Positions 1 through 6,623 of a DNA stretch of 11,650 nt are shown here, in pieces; the stretch's first letter is position 1; each line of letters starts with the position of its first letter. This stretch comes from Verrucomicrobiales bacterium (GTDB lineage Bacteria > Verrucomicrobiota > Verrucomicrobiia > Limisphaerales > F1-80-MAGS106): contig CANLCA010000030.1 in assembly GCA_947487925.1 (NCBI GenBank), positions 1-11,650 on the forward strand, read 5' to 3'. The translations under genes and the position numbers were made by a program. The notes under the pieces were generated by a model. The model made no database searches and was not told the DNA's origin. It was given only the letters and a program-made list of their open reading frames with translations.

Positions 1-1143
1 AACGCCATCCTGCCAGGATTCACCGCGAGCAAGATTTTGTGGCTCAAAAAGCAGGAGCCTAAAAATTATCAAAAGCTTGCCACGGTGCTGTTGCCGCACG
101 ATTTTCTGAATTACTGGCTCACGGGGAATCTTGCCATGGAGTGCGGAGATGCCAGCGGCACGGCTCTTTTGGATGTCCGCCGTCGGGTCTGGTCCGAGCA
201 GGTCATTAGCGCCATCGATCCCGAGCTTCAAGGGAAGTTGCCTCAGCTCATCTCCAGTGAGAAACCGGCAGGCAGGCTGCGCCCCAATGTGGCCGCTGAC
301 CTCGGGTTGACACCCGGCATCGTCGTCAGCGCCGGGGGCGGTGACAACATGATGGGCGCCATTGGCACCGGCAACACCCGGCCCGGCTGTGTCACGGCAA
401 GTTTTGGAACCAGCGGAACAATCTATGCCTGTGCCGCCAGGCCCGTCGTTGATCCAAAAGGCGAAATCGCCGCCTTTTGCGATTCGACAAACCGATGGCT
501 TCCCCTGCTCTGCACCATGAATGTCACCGTGGCAACAGAGATGGTTCGCACCGACTTCGGGCTGTCGCATGCCGCGTTCGAATCCGAGGCGATGAAAGCC
601 TCTCCTGGTTGCAACGGCTTGCTCTTGTTGCCCTATCTCGAGGGCGAACGAACGCCGAACATCCCCTCCGGCACCGGGATTTATTTCGGAGTGAATCAGC
701 GCACTTTTAACGCCCCGCACTTCGCCCGGGCGGCCATGGAGGGCGTGACAATGGGCATGAATTACGGAATGCGCCGCCTCGCATCCCTCGGAGTCCGACC
801 AACCCAGATTCGCGCAACGGGAGGGGGATCCAAGTCCAGGCTCTGGCGCCAAATCATGGCTGATGTCTTCAACACCCCCGTCATCACCCTTAAAGTGGCG
901 GAGGGGGCGGCTTTCGGAGCCGCCCTCCAGGCGCTCTGGTGCTGGCGGCTTCAAAAGGGAGAGTCCTTGTCTATCTCGGAGTTGACCGATCAGTTTGTCG
1001 AATCCAACGCCAGCGAAACCGCCGAACCTGATCCTGGCAACGTGGCGGTTTATCAACAATTGCAGGAAATCCAAAACGACCTTTCGCGAGGAGTGCGGGG
1101 AACCTTCTCGAAACATCGGCGCTTCCTGGAGAAATCCCTTTGA
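1..1143 (+). CDS. xylB: Xylulokinase-type FGGY carbohydrate kinase, 5'-truncated by the window edge
   Basis: The reading frame is open from base 1, so the gene begins upstream; about 380 C-terminal residues are present against roughly 490-500 in the family, so about 120 are missing. Family role: ATP-dependent phosphorylation of D-xylulose to xylulose 5-phosphate in the cytoplasm, feeding the pentose phosphate pathway. Seen in the sequence: the PGFTASKILWLK segment at the left edge (typical of xylulokinases), the ATPase-fold segment SAGGGDNMMGAIGTG (bases ~330-374), SFGTSGT just after it, LPYLEGERTPN (~640-660), and the C-terminal ATP-binding segment ATGGGSKSRLWRQIMADVF (~815-871) followed by EGAAFGAALQALW. 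The frame is undisturbed to the TGA at 1141-1143. No terminator is obvious between it and hpf. The kinase family is secure; xylulose as substrate, rather than another ketose, is inferred from overall similarity of the motifs. Confidence 0.88.
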   Translation, partial: NAILPGFTASKILWLKKQEPKNYQKLATVLLPHDFLNYWLTGNLAMECGDASGTALLDVRRRVWSEQVISAIDPELQGKLPQLISSEKPAGRLRPNVAADLGLTPGIVVSAGGGDNMMGAIGTGNTRPGCVTASFGTSGTIYACAARPVVDPKGEIAAFCDSTNRWLPLLCTMNVTVATEMVRTDFGLSHAAFESEAMKASPGCNGLLLLPYLEGERTPNIPSGTGIYFGVNQRTFNAPHFARAAMEGVTMGMNYGMRRLASLGVRPTQIRATGGGSKSRLWRQIMADVFNTPVITLKVAEGAAFGAALQALWCWRLQKGESLSISELTDQFVESNASETAEPDPGNVAVYQQLQEIQNDLSRGVRGTFSKHRRFLEKSL

Positions 1144-1176
1144 ACGAGCTACTGTGAGAAAAATAAAAAACCCAGA

Positions 1177-1204
1177 TTGCATCCAAGTCTATCCAAAGTA
1201 AAAT
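1177..1204 (+). promoter_or_regulatory. Possible sigma70-like promoter for hpf
   Basis: TTGCAT (1177-1182) and TAAAAT (1199-1204) are separated by 16 nt in the gap between the kinase and hpf. The -10 box differs from consensus at one position, while the -35 box is poor. Transcription would begin around 1210-1212, almost at the hpf ATG (1214), giving a leaderless or nearly leaderless mRNA. This fits the lack of any Shine-Dalgarno sequence before hpf. It is an eye-made match in an AT-rich gap. Confidence 0.3.
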
Positions 1205-1213
1205 CTCCGACAC

Positions 1214-1567
1214 ATGAAGTTCATCCTCTCGACACATAACGTAACCCTCACAAAGGCCATTGAGGAACATATCCTTACCCGCATTGAAAAGCTTGAGCAT
1301 TTTGACCGTTGGGCCGTCGATGCGCGCGTCACCTTCGAACATGACCACACAAAGGTTCCAGAAAAGCAGTTCAAATGCTCGATGCGCCTCGGAGTTCGCG
1401 GTCCAGACCTGTTTGCTGAGGATGTTGAAAGTGACCTCTACACCTCGATCGATAAGGTCACCAAGAAGATCGAACAGCAAATGCGTAAGCGCCACGGCAA
1501 GACCAAGGTTCGCACCCACACGGACGCCTCGCGAAGCAAGCGTGCAAGGCAGGAAGCCCAGCTTTAG
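1214..1567 (+). CDS. hpf: Short ribosome hibernation promoting factor (HPF/RaiA family)
   Basis: A 117-residue protein of the sigma54-modulation/S30EA family. Known role: it binds the 30S decoding region and helps inactivate ribosomes as 100S dimers or idle 70S in slow growth. Seen here: an N-terminal MKFILSTHNVTLTKAIEEHI beta-alpha start, then a helix LTRIEKLEHF, a second strand pair (ARVTFEHD, FKCSMRLGV), and the conserved end of the domain around LFAEDVESDLYTSIDKVTKKIEQQMRKRHGK (residues ~67-95), followed by a basic tail. It lacks the extra C-terminal dimerisation domain of long HPF (~180-190 residues), so it is the short form. The ATG at 1214 matches the usual family start; no Shine-Dalgarno is seen. 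A clear terminator lies 30 nt after the stop. Confidence 0.9.
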   Translation: MKFILSTHNVTLTKAIEEHILTRIEKLEHFDRWAVDARVTFEHDHTKVPEKQFKCSMRLGVRGPDLFAEDVESDLYTSIDKVTKKIEQQMRKRHGKTKVRTHTDASRSKRARQEAQL

Positions 1568-1596
1568 CTCGCCTCGTTCCACGCCACGCTAAGAAG

Positions 1597-1635
1597 AGCC
1601 CGTTGGACCGATTCGTTGGTCCGCGGGCTTTTTTT
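1597..1635 (+). terminator. Intrinsic terminator after hpf
   Basis: A two-part stem, AGCCCG then GGACC, pairs with GGTCC then CGGGCT across the loop GATTCGTT. A small TT/G internal loop separates the two helices. Seven Ts follow (1629-1635). It ends hpf transcription and lies only 17 nt before the chosen start of the next gene, so that gene needs a promoter inside or over this hairpin, or readthrough. Confidence 0.88.
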
Positions 1636-1651
1636 GCGCCCAGATGCACCC

Positions 1652-2917
1652 ATGTTGAGCTCCTTCTTCCTCCAAGCGCAAAACGTCGTTCCGGTCACCT
1701 GCCCAGTCGTTCCAAGGGGTATTGTTGAGGTGCGCGGCAACCGGGTCGTAGCGGTCCATCCAGCGTCCGAAAAACGCCGCCTTCCTAGGAACAGGTTCTT
1801 CGATCTCGGAGAAAGCATCGTCATCCCGGGTCTTATCAACGCTCATTGTCATTTGGATTACACGTCGATGGCCGGAGTGATCCCGCCACCCTCAAGCTTC
1901 ACCTCCTGGATCCATTCCATTCAAGGATTGAAACGTGACTGGACGCCCCAAGATTTCAGGGCGTCGTGGCTTGAGGGAGCCCGGATGCTGGTTGAATCTG
2001 GTGTCACCACGGTGTGCGACATCGAATCGGTTTGGGATCTTGTGCCGGACATCGCCCAGCTCACGCCGCTCCGTGTCATCTCCTGCCTGGAGTTCATTGA
2101 CCTCTCCCATTCTGCAGAAGCATCGCGTTTGCTCGACAAGCTCACCCAGCTCCAAAGGCTCGAAACATCCCACAAATGGACGGTGGGCATTTCCCCCCAC
2201 GCGCCCTACTCAACCACGCCGATTCTCTTGCGAGCTTTGGCGAAGGCTCTCAAGCCGCTCCAGAATACCGTCACGATGCATATCGGTGAGTCCGCTGAAG
2301 AATGGGAGATGTTCAAACTCCAGAGTGGCCCCATGCACGAGTGGTTGGCTCCCCAACGTTCCATGAAAACCTGCGCCGGAAAAAGCCCTGTCCAAATCGT
2401 GAGTGATAGCGGAATATTGTCCCCTTCTTTTCTCGGGGTTCACATGAATTACATCGACCGCGCGGATGCGGAAGCGTTCGGGAAGTCTGGGGCCTCCATA
2501 GTCCACTGCCCAAGAAGCCACGCCTACTTCACCCACGGCGAATTCCCCCTTGACCTCGCCAGGAAAAACAATATCCCAGTCTGCCTGGGAACGGACAGTC
2601 TCGCGACGGTTCGTTTCCCAAAAACAAAGGCACCAAGCCTCTGCCTGTTTGCAGAGATGCGAGAGTTCACACGAAAGAATCCTGACGTCTCACCCCGGGA
2701 AGTCCTGGAGATGACCACGAAAACTCCAGCCCGAGCTCTCGGCTTAAATGGTCAGGCGGGGACCTTGAGCAAAGGGGCTTTCGCGGACTTGGTCGTCCTC
2801 CGTGTGAAGACCCCCGCTTCCGATCCCTATGAAGCTCTCTTGTCCACCGAAGACCCTCGCCCAGGCGTGATGATCGATGGCAACTGGGTCGTGCCTCCAC
2901 CTGAACTCCAACCCTGA
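1652..2917 (+). CDS. Metal-dependent amidohydrolase (ATZ/TRZ/MtaD-like deaminase group)
   Basis: A 421-residue cytoplasmic hydrolase of the amidohydrolase superfamily. Metal and catalytic residues are all visible: HxH in LINAHCHLD (H65, H67), H183 in GISPHAPYS, the HxxE pair H210/E213, H264 in GVHMNYID, H285 in VHCPRSH, and the metal Asp D315 in LGTDSLA. This HxH...HxxE...H...D pattern is typical of purine-ring and S-adenosylhomocysteine/methylthioadenosine deaminases, aminodeoxyfutalosine deaminase and triazine hydrolases; the exact substrate is not settled by sequence. The start at ATG 1652 is chosen because a TTG start at 1616 would lie in the terminator hairpin and add 12 unconserved residues; no Shine-Dalgarno is seen. 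It ends 2 nt before bioF, so it is probably co-transcribed with the biotin genes. A link to biotin, menaquinone or SAM-product salvage is only a guess. Confidence 0.85.
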   Translation: MLSSFFLQAQNVVPVTCPVVPRGIVEVRGNRVVAVHPASEKRRLPRNRFFDLGESIVIPGLINAHCHLDYTSMAGVIPPPSSFTSWIHSIQGLKRDWTPQDFRASWLEGARMLVESGVTTVCDIESVWDLVPDIAQLTPLRVISCLEFIDLSHSAEASRLLDKLTQLQRLETSHKWTVGISPHAPYSTTPILLRALAKALKPLQNTVTMHIGESAEEWEMFKLQSGPMHEWLAPQRSMKTCAGKSPVQIVSDSGILSPSFLGVHMNYIDRADAEAFGKSGASIVHCPRSHAYFTHGEFPLDLARKNNIPVCLGTDSLATVRFPKTKAPSLCLFAEMREFTRKNPDVSPREVLEMTTKTPARALGLNGQAGTLSKGAFADLVVLRVKTPASDPYEALLSTEDPRPGVMIDGNWVVPPPELQP

Positions 2918-2919
2918 AC

Positions 2920-4164
2920 ATGAGCTCTTTGGAACAACAACTCGCCAGGGAACTTGCGGAATTGGACAGGGCCGGGCTCAGACGCTCCCTGAGAATCATC
3001 ACCTCGGCCCAAGGAACTTGCATCCGCTCAGCAGGTCGCCAGTTTATCAATTTTTCCTCCAATGATTATCTCGGATTGGCCAATCACCCAAAACTCAAGC
3101 AAGCCGCCCAGAGGGCAATAGACTCTTTTGGCGCGGGAACCGGAGCCTCCAGGCTGATCTCGGGCTCAAACACCTGCTTTCACGAGCTGGAAACAACTCT
3201 TGCCCGGTTCAAAGAAACCGAAGGCGCCCTCGTTTTCTCCACGGGCTACACGGCCACCCTGGGAACCCTCCCCTGTCTGGTTGCCAAAGGCGATGTGATC
3301 CTCATCGATCGCCTCGCCCACGCTTCGATCATCGACGCCGCTCGGCTCTCGGGTGCAACCTTGCGGGTCTTCAAGCACAACGATATGGATCACTTGAAGA
3401 AACAGCTTCAGCGGGCCGCCATCGAAATCGAAGCCGCTGGCACCAGATCCCACATCTCCCCCGGACTGCCCCGAGGCCTCCCTGCAGGATCACGTCCGGC
3501 GAGGATCCTGATCGCCACCGAATCGATTTTTTCCATGGACGGAGACACCGCACCCTTGGACGATATTGTCCAACTGAAAAATGATTGGAACGCCTTCCTA
3601 TTCCTGGATGACGCTCACGCCACAGGCATCTGTGGTCCTCAAGGAAAGGGCTGGGCCCATGCCCGCGGCCTCGCCGGTCAAGTCGATGTGAACATGGGCA
3701 CTCTGAGCAAAGCTTGTGGTTCCTCGGGAGGCTTCGTATCCGGAACCGCCACACTCGTGGAATTTCTGATCCACCGGGCGCGCACCTTCCTTTTCTCCAC
3801 GGCCCCGCTGCCCGCCAGCGCAGCAGCCGCGCAAGCCGCCCTCGAATTGATCGGGTCGCACGAAGGGGACGTCAGGCGCACAGCGCTCTGGGATAATATC
3901 CGCCTTTTCTCCTCCGCGCTCCGTGACGTAAAACCATCACAAAGCGCTATCTTTCCCCTGTTCATCGGGGCGGAACAAAAAGCTTCCGCGATCTCCCAAC
4001 AACTGCTCAAGGAGGGATTCCTGGTGCCGGCGATTCGATACCCCACGGTGGCGCGTGGAAAAGCAAGATTGAGGATCAGCCTCTCCGCCGACCATACCTC
4101 GGAGCAAATCAGCGCGCTCGTCATGGCGCTTCAAAGCGCCGGTGCATTCCCGGCTAAAATGTGA
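2920..4164 (+). CDS. bioF: 8-amino-7-oxononanoate synthase (BioF)
   Basis: A PLP-dependent alpha-oxoamine synthase that condenses pimeloyl-ACP/CoA with L-alanine in biotin synthesis. Seen in order: FSSNDYLGLANHP (residues ~45-57), the glycine-rich GAGTGASRLISGSN (71-84), RLAHASIIDA with the ring-stacking H134, TESIFSMDGD (200-209), the PLP Asp/His in DDAHATG (230-236), and the PLP-binding lysine K264 in MGTLSKACGSSGG. Length is 414 residues against about 385 in E. coli. Part of the excess is an insert at roughly residues 172-193 just before the RPARILIATES strand. AKB ligase (kbl) and serine palmitoyltransferase are relatives, but the directly following bioA makes BioF the best call. It starts 2 nt after the amidohydrolase stop and overlaps bioA by 4 nt, so translational coupling is likely. 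Confidence 0.9.
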   Translation: MSSLEQQLARELAELDRAGLRRSLRIITSAQGTCIRSAGRQFINFSSNDYLGLANHPKLKQAAQRAIDSFGAGTGASRLISGSNTCFHELETTLARFKETEGALVFSTGYTATLGTLPCLVAKGDVILIDRLAHASIIDAARLSGATLRVFKHNDMDHLKKQLQRAAIEIEAAGTRSHISPGLPRGLPAGSRPARILIATESIFSMDGDTAPLDDIVQLKNDWNAFLFLDDAHATGICGPQGKGWAHARGLAGQVDVNMGTLSKACGSSGGFVSGTATLVEFLIHRARTFLFSTAPLPASAAAAQAALELIGSHEGDVRRTALWDNIRLFSSALRDVKPSQSAIFPLFIGAEQKASAISQQLLKEGFLVPAIRYPTVARGKARLRISLSADHTSEQISALVMALQSAGAFPAKM

Positions 4165-5660
4165 GCAGCCCGGCAACCCACTCTCGCTCTCTTTTCGACG
4201 CCATGCACCCGATCGCAAAGCTTGATCATCAATTCCTCTGGCACCCCTTCACGCAGATGAAAGACTGGGTGAAACGCGAGCCTATCATCATCCAATCGGG
4301 AAAGGGTTCCGTCCTAACGGATGTGAAAGGGCGACGCTACCTGGACGCCAATTCCTCCATTTGGACCAATCTCCATGGACATCGACACCCCAGGATCGAT
4401 GAGGCGCTGCGACGGCAACTCAAAAAAATCTCTCACTCATCCTCCCTGGGCCTCGCCAACGAGCCGGCCTCGGAACTCGCCTCTCGACTCATTGCCGCAG
4501 CCTCGGCAACCCCGCTGAAGCCGCAATCTTCAGCGCTGAGAAAGGCAACTCCGGCCCCCCGACCTCTGAAAAAGGTTTTTTTCTCCGACGATGGTTCAAC
4601 GGCGATGGAGGCGGGAATTAAACTCGCCACCGAATTTGCAAAGCGGACGATCGGGATCAAGAAACCGCGTTTTCTTTCCCTCGAAGGCGCTTATCACGGT
4701 GATTCGGTAGGCGCTTCCAGCATGGGACACATCCCGCTTTTTCGACGATCGTGCTCCAGCATCCTTTTTGAGTGCGACACCGTCATGTCACCCTACTGCT
4801 ACCGCTGCCCGTTCAACAAAGCCAAGCCGGACAAGGCAGATGCGCGATCCTACCGCAAATGCCATTGGGAATGCATCGAGACCATCGAACGAGTGTTTGC
4901 CAGGCAACGGAGAAACGGAAAACCCTACGCCCTCTTCACGCTGGAACCCTTGATGCAAGGTGCTGCCGGAATGATTCCTCAGCCCGAGGGGTGGCTTTCA
5001 CAGGTCTGCGACATCGCCCGCAGAAACGGAACACTCACTCTCCTCGATGAAGTCATGACAGGTTTCGGAAGGGCCACCACCCATCAGCTACCCGACGGCA
5101 GGAACGAGCTGTTTGCGTTCCAACGGGAAGGTGTGACTCCTGATATGGTAGCCCTCGCCAAGGGCATGACCGGAGGCTATCTCCCCATGGCGGCAACTCT
5201 CGTTTCTCAACCCATTTTTGACGCCTTCCTCGGAGAATACGAAGACTTCAAAACGTTTTTCCACGGCCACAGCTACACCGCCAACCAACTGGGCTCAGCC
5301 GCCGCTCTAGCAAACCTGGACCTCCTTGAATCCGCACGCGTCCTCAAACACCGGGCAACCCTGGAGCGGGAGCTAAGACATTGCCTGGAATGCCTTTGGA
5401 AAAGTCCGTGGGTAGGGGACATCAGACAGGTGGGACTCATCGCGGGAATTGAATTGGTCAAGGAACAGACAAAAAGGACCCCCTTCAAACTTCGCGAGCG
5501 GATCGGTATCCGTGTCTGTGAGTCGATGGCGCACAAGGGCGTTCTCACAAGACCCATCGGGAATGTAATCGTCCTCATGCCCCCATTCAGCACAACGGTG
5601 ACCCAGCTCCAAACTATGGTGAGTGCCCTGTCGGAATCAATAGACGAAACGCTTGGGTGA
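4161..5660 (+). CDS. bioA: Adenosylmethionine-8-amino-7-oxononanoate aminotransferase (BioA)
   Basis: A class III PLP aminotransferase making 7,8-diaminononanoate, the step after BioF. Seen: FLWHPFTQMKDW (residues 25-36), the BioA-type NSSIWTNLHGHRHPRI (64-79), FFSDDGSTAMEAG (140-152), GAYHGDSVGASSMG (176-189), LLDEVMTGFGR with PLP Asp D296, PLP lysine K334 in ALAKGMTGGYLPMAAT, and FHGHSYTANQLG (368-378). A four-cysteine segment (C213xxC216 and C234xxxC238) is present, a pattern I recall from one BioA subgroup. At 499 residues it is longer than usual (~430-450), partly through a Pro/Ser/Ala-rich insert at ~115-137. The start used is GTG 4161, giving a GTGA overlap with the bioF stop; the in-frame ATG at 4203 (residue 15) is a fair alternative because homology begins after it. 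No bioB, bioC or bioD is in the window. Confidence 0.92.
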   Translation: MSSPATHSRSLFDAMHPIAKLDHQFLWHPFTQMKDWVKREPIIIQSGKGSVLTDVKGRRYLDANSSIWTNLHGHRHPRIDEALRRQLKKISHSSSLGLANEPASELASRLIAAASATPLKPQSSALRKATPAPRPLKKVFFSDDGSTAMEAGIKLATEFAKRTIGIKKPRFLSLEGAYHGDSVGASSMGHIPLFRRSCSSILFECDTVMSPYCYRCPFNKAKPDKADARSYRKCHWECIETIERVFARQRRNGKPYALFTLEPLMQGAAGMIPQPEGWLSQVCDIARRNGTLTLLDEVMTGFGRATTHQLPDGRNELFAFQREGVTPDMVALAKGMTGGYLPMAATLVSQPIFDAFLGEYEDFKTFFHGHSYTANQLGSAAALANLDLLESARVLKHRATLERELRHCLECLWKSPWVGDIRQVGLIAGIELVKEQTKRTPFKLRERIGIRVCESMAHKGVLTRPIGNVIVLMPPFSTTVTQLQTMVSALSESIDETLG

Positions 5661-5690
5661 TCTGCCAGATCCCTTGGCGTATGAAGTCCG

Positions 5691-5697
5691 AAAAAAA
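5691..5697 (-). terminator. T-tract 3' of tRNA-Ser
   Basis: Seven consecutive As on the + strand read as seven Ts on the minus strand, starting 4 nt after the tRNA CCA end. There is no separate hairpin, so this is only a possible end signal for the tRNA transcript, perhaps using the tRNA's own stems. Confidence 0.3.
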
Positions 5698-5700
5698 GAA

Positions 5701-5790
5701 TGGCGGAAGGGGTGGGATTTGAACCCACGGTAGCCTTGCGACTACGTCTGATTTCGAGTCAGGTGCCTTCAACCACTCAGCCACCCTTCC
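5701..5790 (-). tRNA. tRNA-Ser (anticodon CGA)
   Basis: The minus strand folds into a class II tRNA of 90 nt. The acceptor stem is GGAAGGG/CCCTTCC with discriminator G and an encoded CCA. The D arm holds GGCTGAGTGGTTGAAGGC. The anticodon loop is CTCGAAA, giving CGA (reads UCG, serine). The long variable arm is closed by GTAG/CTAC, as expected for tRNA-Ser. The T arm is GTGGG-TTCAAAT-CCCAC. The outermost anticodon-stem pair is a C-A mismatch. It is convergent with bioA, 40 nt away, and its 5' end borders a recombinase remnant. Confidence 0.96.
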
Positions 5791-5857
5791 GACCGTTTAT
5801 TATCAAATACTGACGACTAAATAAGATGTCGCCCGTGGACGATCTAGCAATTTCCGC

Positions 5858-6103
5858 GTGATCCAGTGCGAAACAGAAAAAGATCCAAAGTGGCAGAAAA
5901 CGCCCTGCGAGGATCTGAACCGGCACAAGTCATCCGGCATTTATGTCGCACGCTTCGGAGTCAGGGGCAAGCTCATTCGGTGGTTCCAAAAGACGAGCCA
6001 AATCTCTGCTCCAAAATGGCAACCGGTCAACCTGGCGAAACAGGAACGCTATCGGTCCGAAAATCCAGCAAGGAAGGCGAAATCCCAAAGGTCGCAACCC
6101 TGA
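5858..6103 (+). pseudogene. Tyrosine recombinase (phage integrase) N-terminal remnant
   Basis: An 81-codon open frame beginning at GTG 5858, with the frame open back to a stop at 5822. It contains KWQKTPCEDLNRHKSSGIYV followed by ARFGVRGKLIRWFQKTSQIS and APKWQPVNLAKQERYR. This matches the arm-binding beta-sheet domain of tyrosine recombinases as I recall it: a strand reading 'xSGxYxARxRVxGKLIRxSLKT', then a helix 'xxAKxxLxxLxKxER'. The core-binding and catalytic domains (R...HxxR...Y) are absent: the frame ends at 6103 and the DNA then becomes CRISPR-associated. A full integrase would be about 350-400 residues, so this is a fragment. Lying 68 nt from the 5' end of tRNA-Ser, it suggests a past integrative element. 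The identification comes from pattern memory and needs a profile search. Confidence 0.55.
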
Positions 6104-6189
6104 CCTTCCTGGCCCCTTCCGAAATTGATACCATCGCTCGACAGGTGGCGGAGATGCTGAAGGAGAATCCCAAATCGAAAATTAGATGA
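6016..6189 (+). CDS. Small ORF of unknown identity overlapping cas2 (ATGA)
   Basis: A 57-codon frame from ATG 6016 to TGA 6187-6189, overlapping the cas2 start by an ATGA junction. The last part (KVATLTFLAPSEIDTIARQV then AEMLKENPKSKIR) reads like a real protein tail with an amphipathic helix. The first part overlaps the recombinase remnant in another frame and is probably not native. The overlap resembles the coupling of cas1 to cas2 in type I-E operons, but the residues do not resemble a Cas1e C-terminus that I know. It may be the end of a deleted upstream gene. No function is assigned. Confidence 0.3.
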   Translation: MATGQPGETGTLSVRKSSKEGEIPKVATLTFLAPSEIDTIARQVAEMLKENPKSKIR

Positions 6190-6484
6190 CCGTTCTCGTC
6201 GCTCACGATACCCCGCCAGCGATTCGAGGCATGCTCAAACGGTGGTTTATCGAACTGAAGCCCAACGTCTTCGTCGGGACAGTCAACCGCCGTACCCGCG
6301 ACAAAGTGTTGGACTACGTGAAGCGCAACGCCGAAGGCATGAGTCTGCTGATCCTGACCAGTGAACCGAACTGCAAGGCTTCAAGATTGAACGTTGGGGC
6401 GAACCTGACCGCCGCGACACCCACCTCAGCGGTCTTTGGCTGGTTGCCGAAGAATGGGTGGATCAAGAAAATAGTCCTTTCTGA
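6186..6484 (+). pseudogene. cas2e: CRISPR-associated Cas2, type I-E, frameshifted
   Basis: The first 63 codons (MTVLVAHDTPPAIRGMLKRW, then FIELKPNVFVGTVNRRTRDK and LLILTSEPNC) match the Cas2e family: VxxTxxxPPxxRGxLxRWxxE and VFVGxVxxRxRD. After base 6374 the similarity jumps to another frame. GFKIERWGEPDRRDTHLSGL then WLVAEEWVDQENSPF runs 6377-6481 to TGA 6482-6484. The two halves join exactly if one base is restored near 6374-6376; TGCCAAGG would give C-Q-G where the sequence has TGCAAGG. Corrected length is 99 residues, normal for Cas2e (~95-100). Known role: with Cas1 it forms the spacer-integration complex. As written, the protein runs on out of frame into the array and would be non-functional, unless the missing base is a sequencing error. 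It is followed by the leader and repeats in the usual I-E order. Confidence 0.88.
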
Positions 6485-6533
6485 TTCTCCGAACAAACTA
6501 GTCAATGACCCCGTAACCTGTTCGTGTTTCAGG
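6485..6533 (+). promoter_or_regulatory. Short CRISPR leader between cas2e and repeat 1
   Basis: These 49 nt separate the cas2e stop from the first repeat, where a type I-E leader belongs. The stretch is more AT-rich than its surroundings in places, but I see no convincing promoter or IHF site. It is shorter than a typical leader, though part of one may overlap the cas2e end. The call rests on position only. Confidence 0.45.
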
Positions 6534-6623
6534 GTTCTCCCCACCCGCGTGGGGAGGGTCCGCGCAGTGTAGATAGCCGTTGCGCGCATGTGAAGTTCTC
6601 CCCACCCGCGTGGGGAGGGTCCG
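6534..6623 (+). CRISPR. Minimal type I-E CRISPR: two repeats, one spacer
   Basis: Two identical 29-nt repeats lie at 6534-6562 and 6595-6623. They flank a single 32-nt spacer (6563-6594), giving a 61-nt period exactly as in type I-E arrays. Each repeat begins GTTCTCCCC, ends AGGGTCCG, and carries a perfect 8-bp stem CTCCCCAC/GTGGGGAG with a CCGC loop, resembling I-E repeats (G..TTCCCC...GGGG...CCG). This orientation fits transcription on the + strand, away from cas2e. Identity stops at both repeat edges, so this is not a longer duplication. At the next expected repeat position (6656) nothing convincing is found. With no other intact cas gene in the window, it is a relic or an orphan array. 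Confidence 0.9.

Noticed and set aside
971..1582. 203-codon minus-strand frame across the kinase end and hpf.
   Set aside because: It is antisense to two clear genes and shows no family pattern.
5661..5690. Possible terminator between bioA and the tRNA (GCCA...TGGC).
   Set aside because: Only a 4-bp stem without a following T-tract on the + strand.
5701..5790. tRNA 3' end as an attachment site for an element to its left.
   Set aside because: The sequence left of the tRNA is the intact end of bioA, and no second copy of the tRNA 3' end was noticed in the window.
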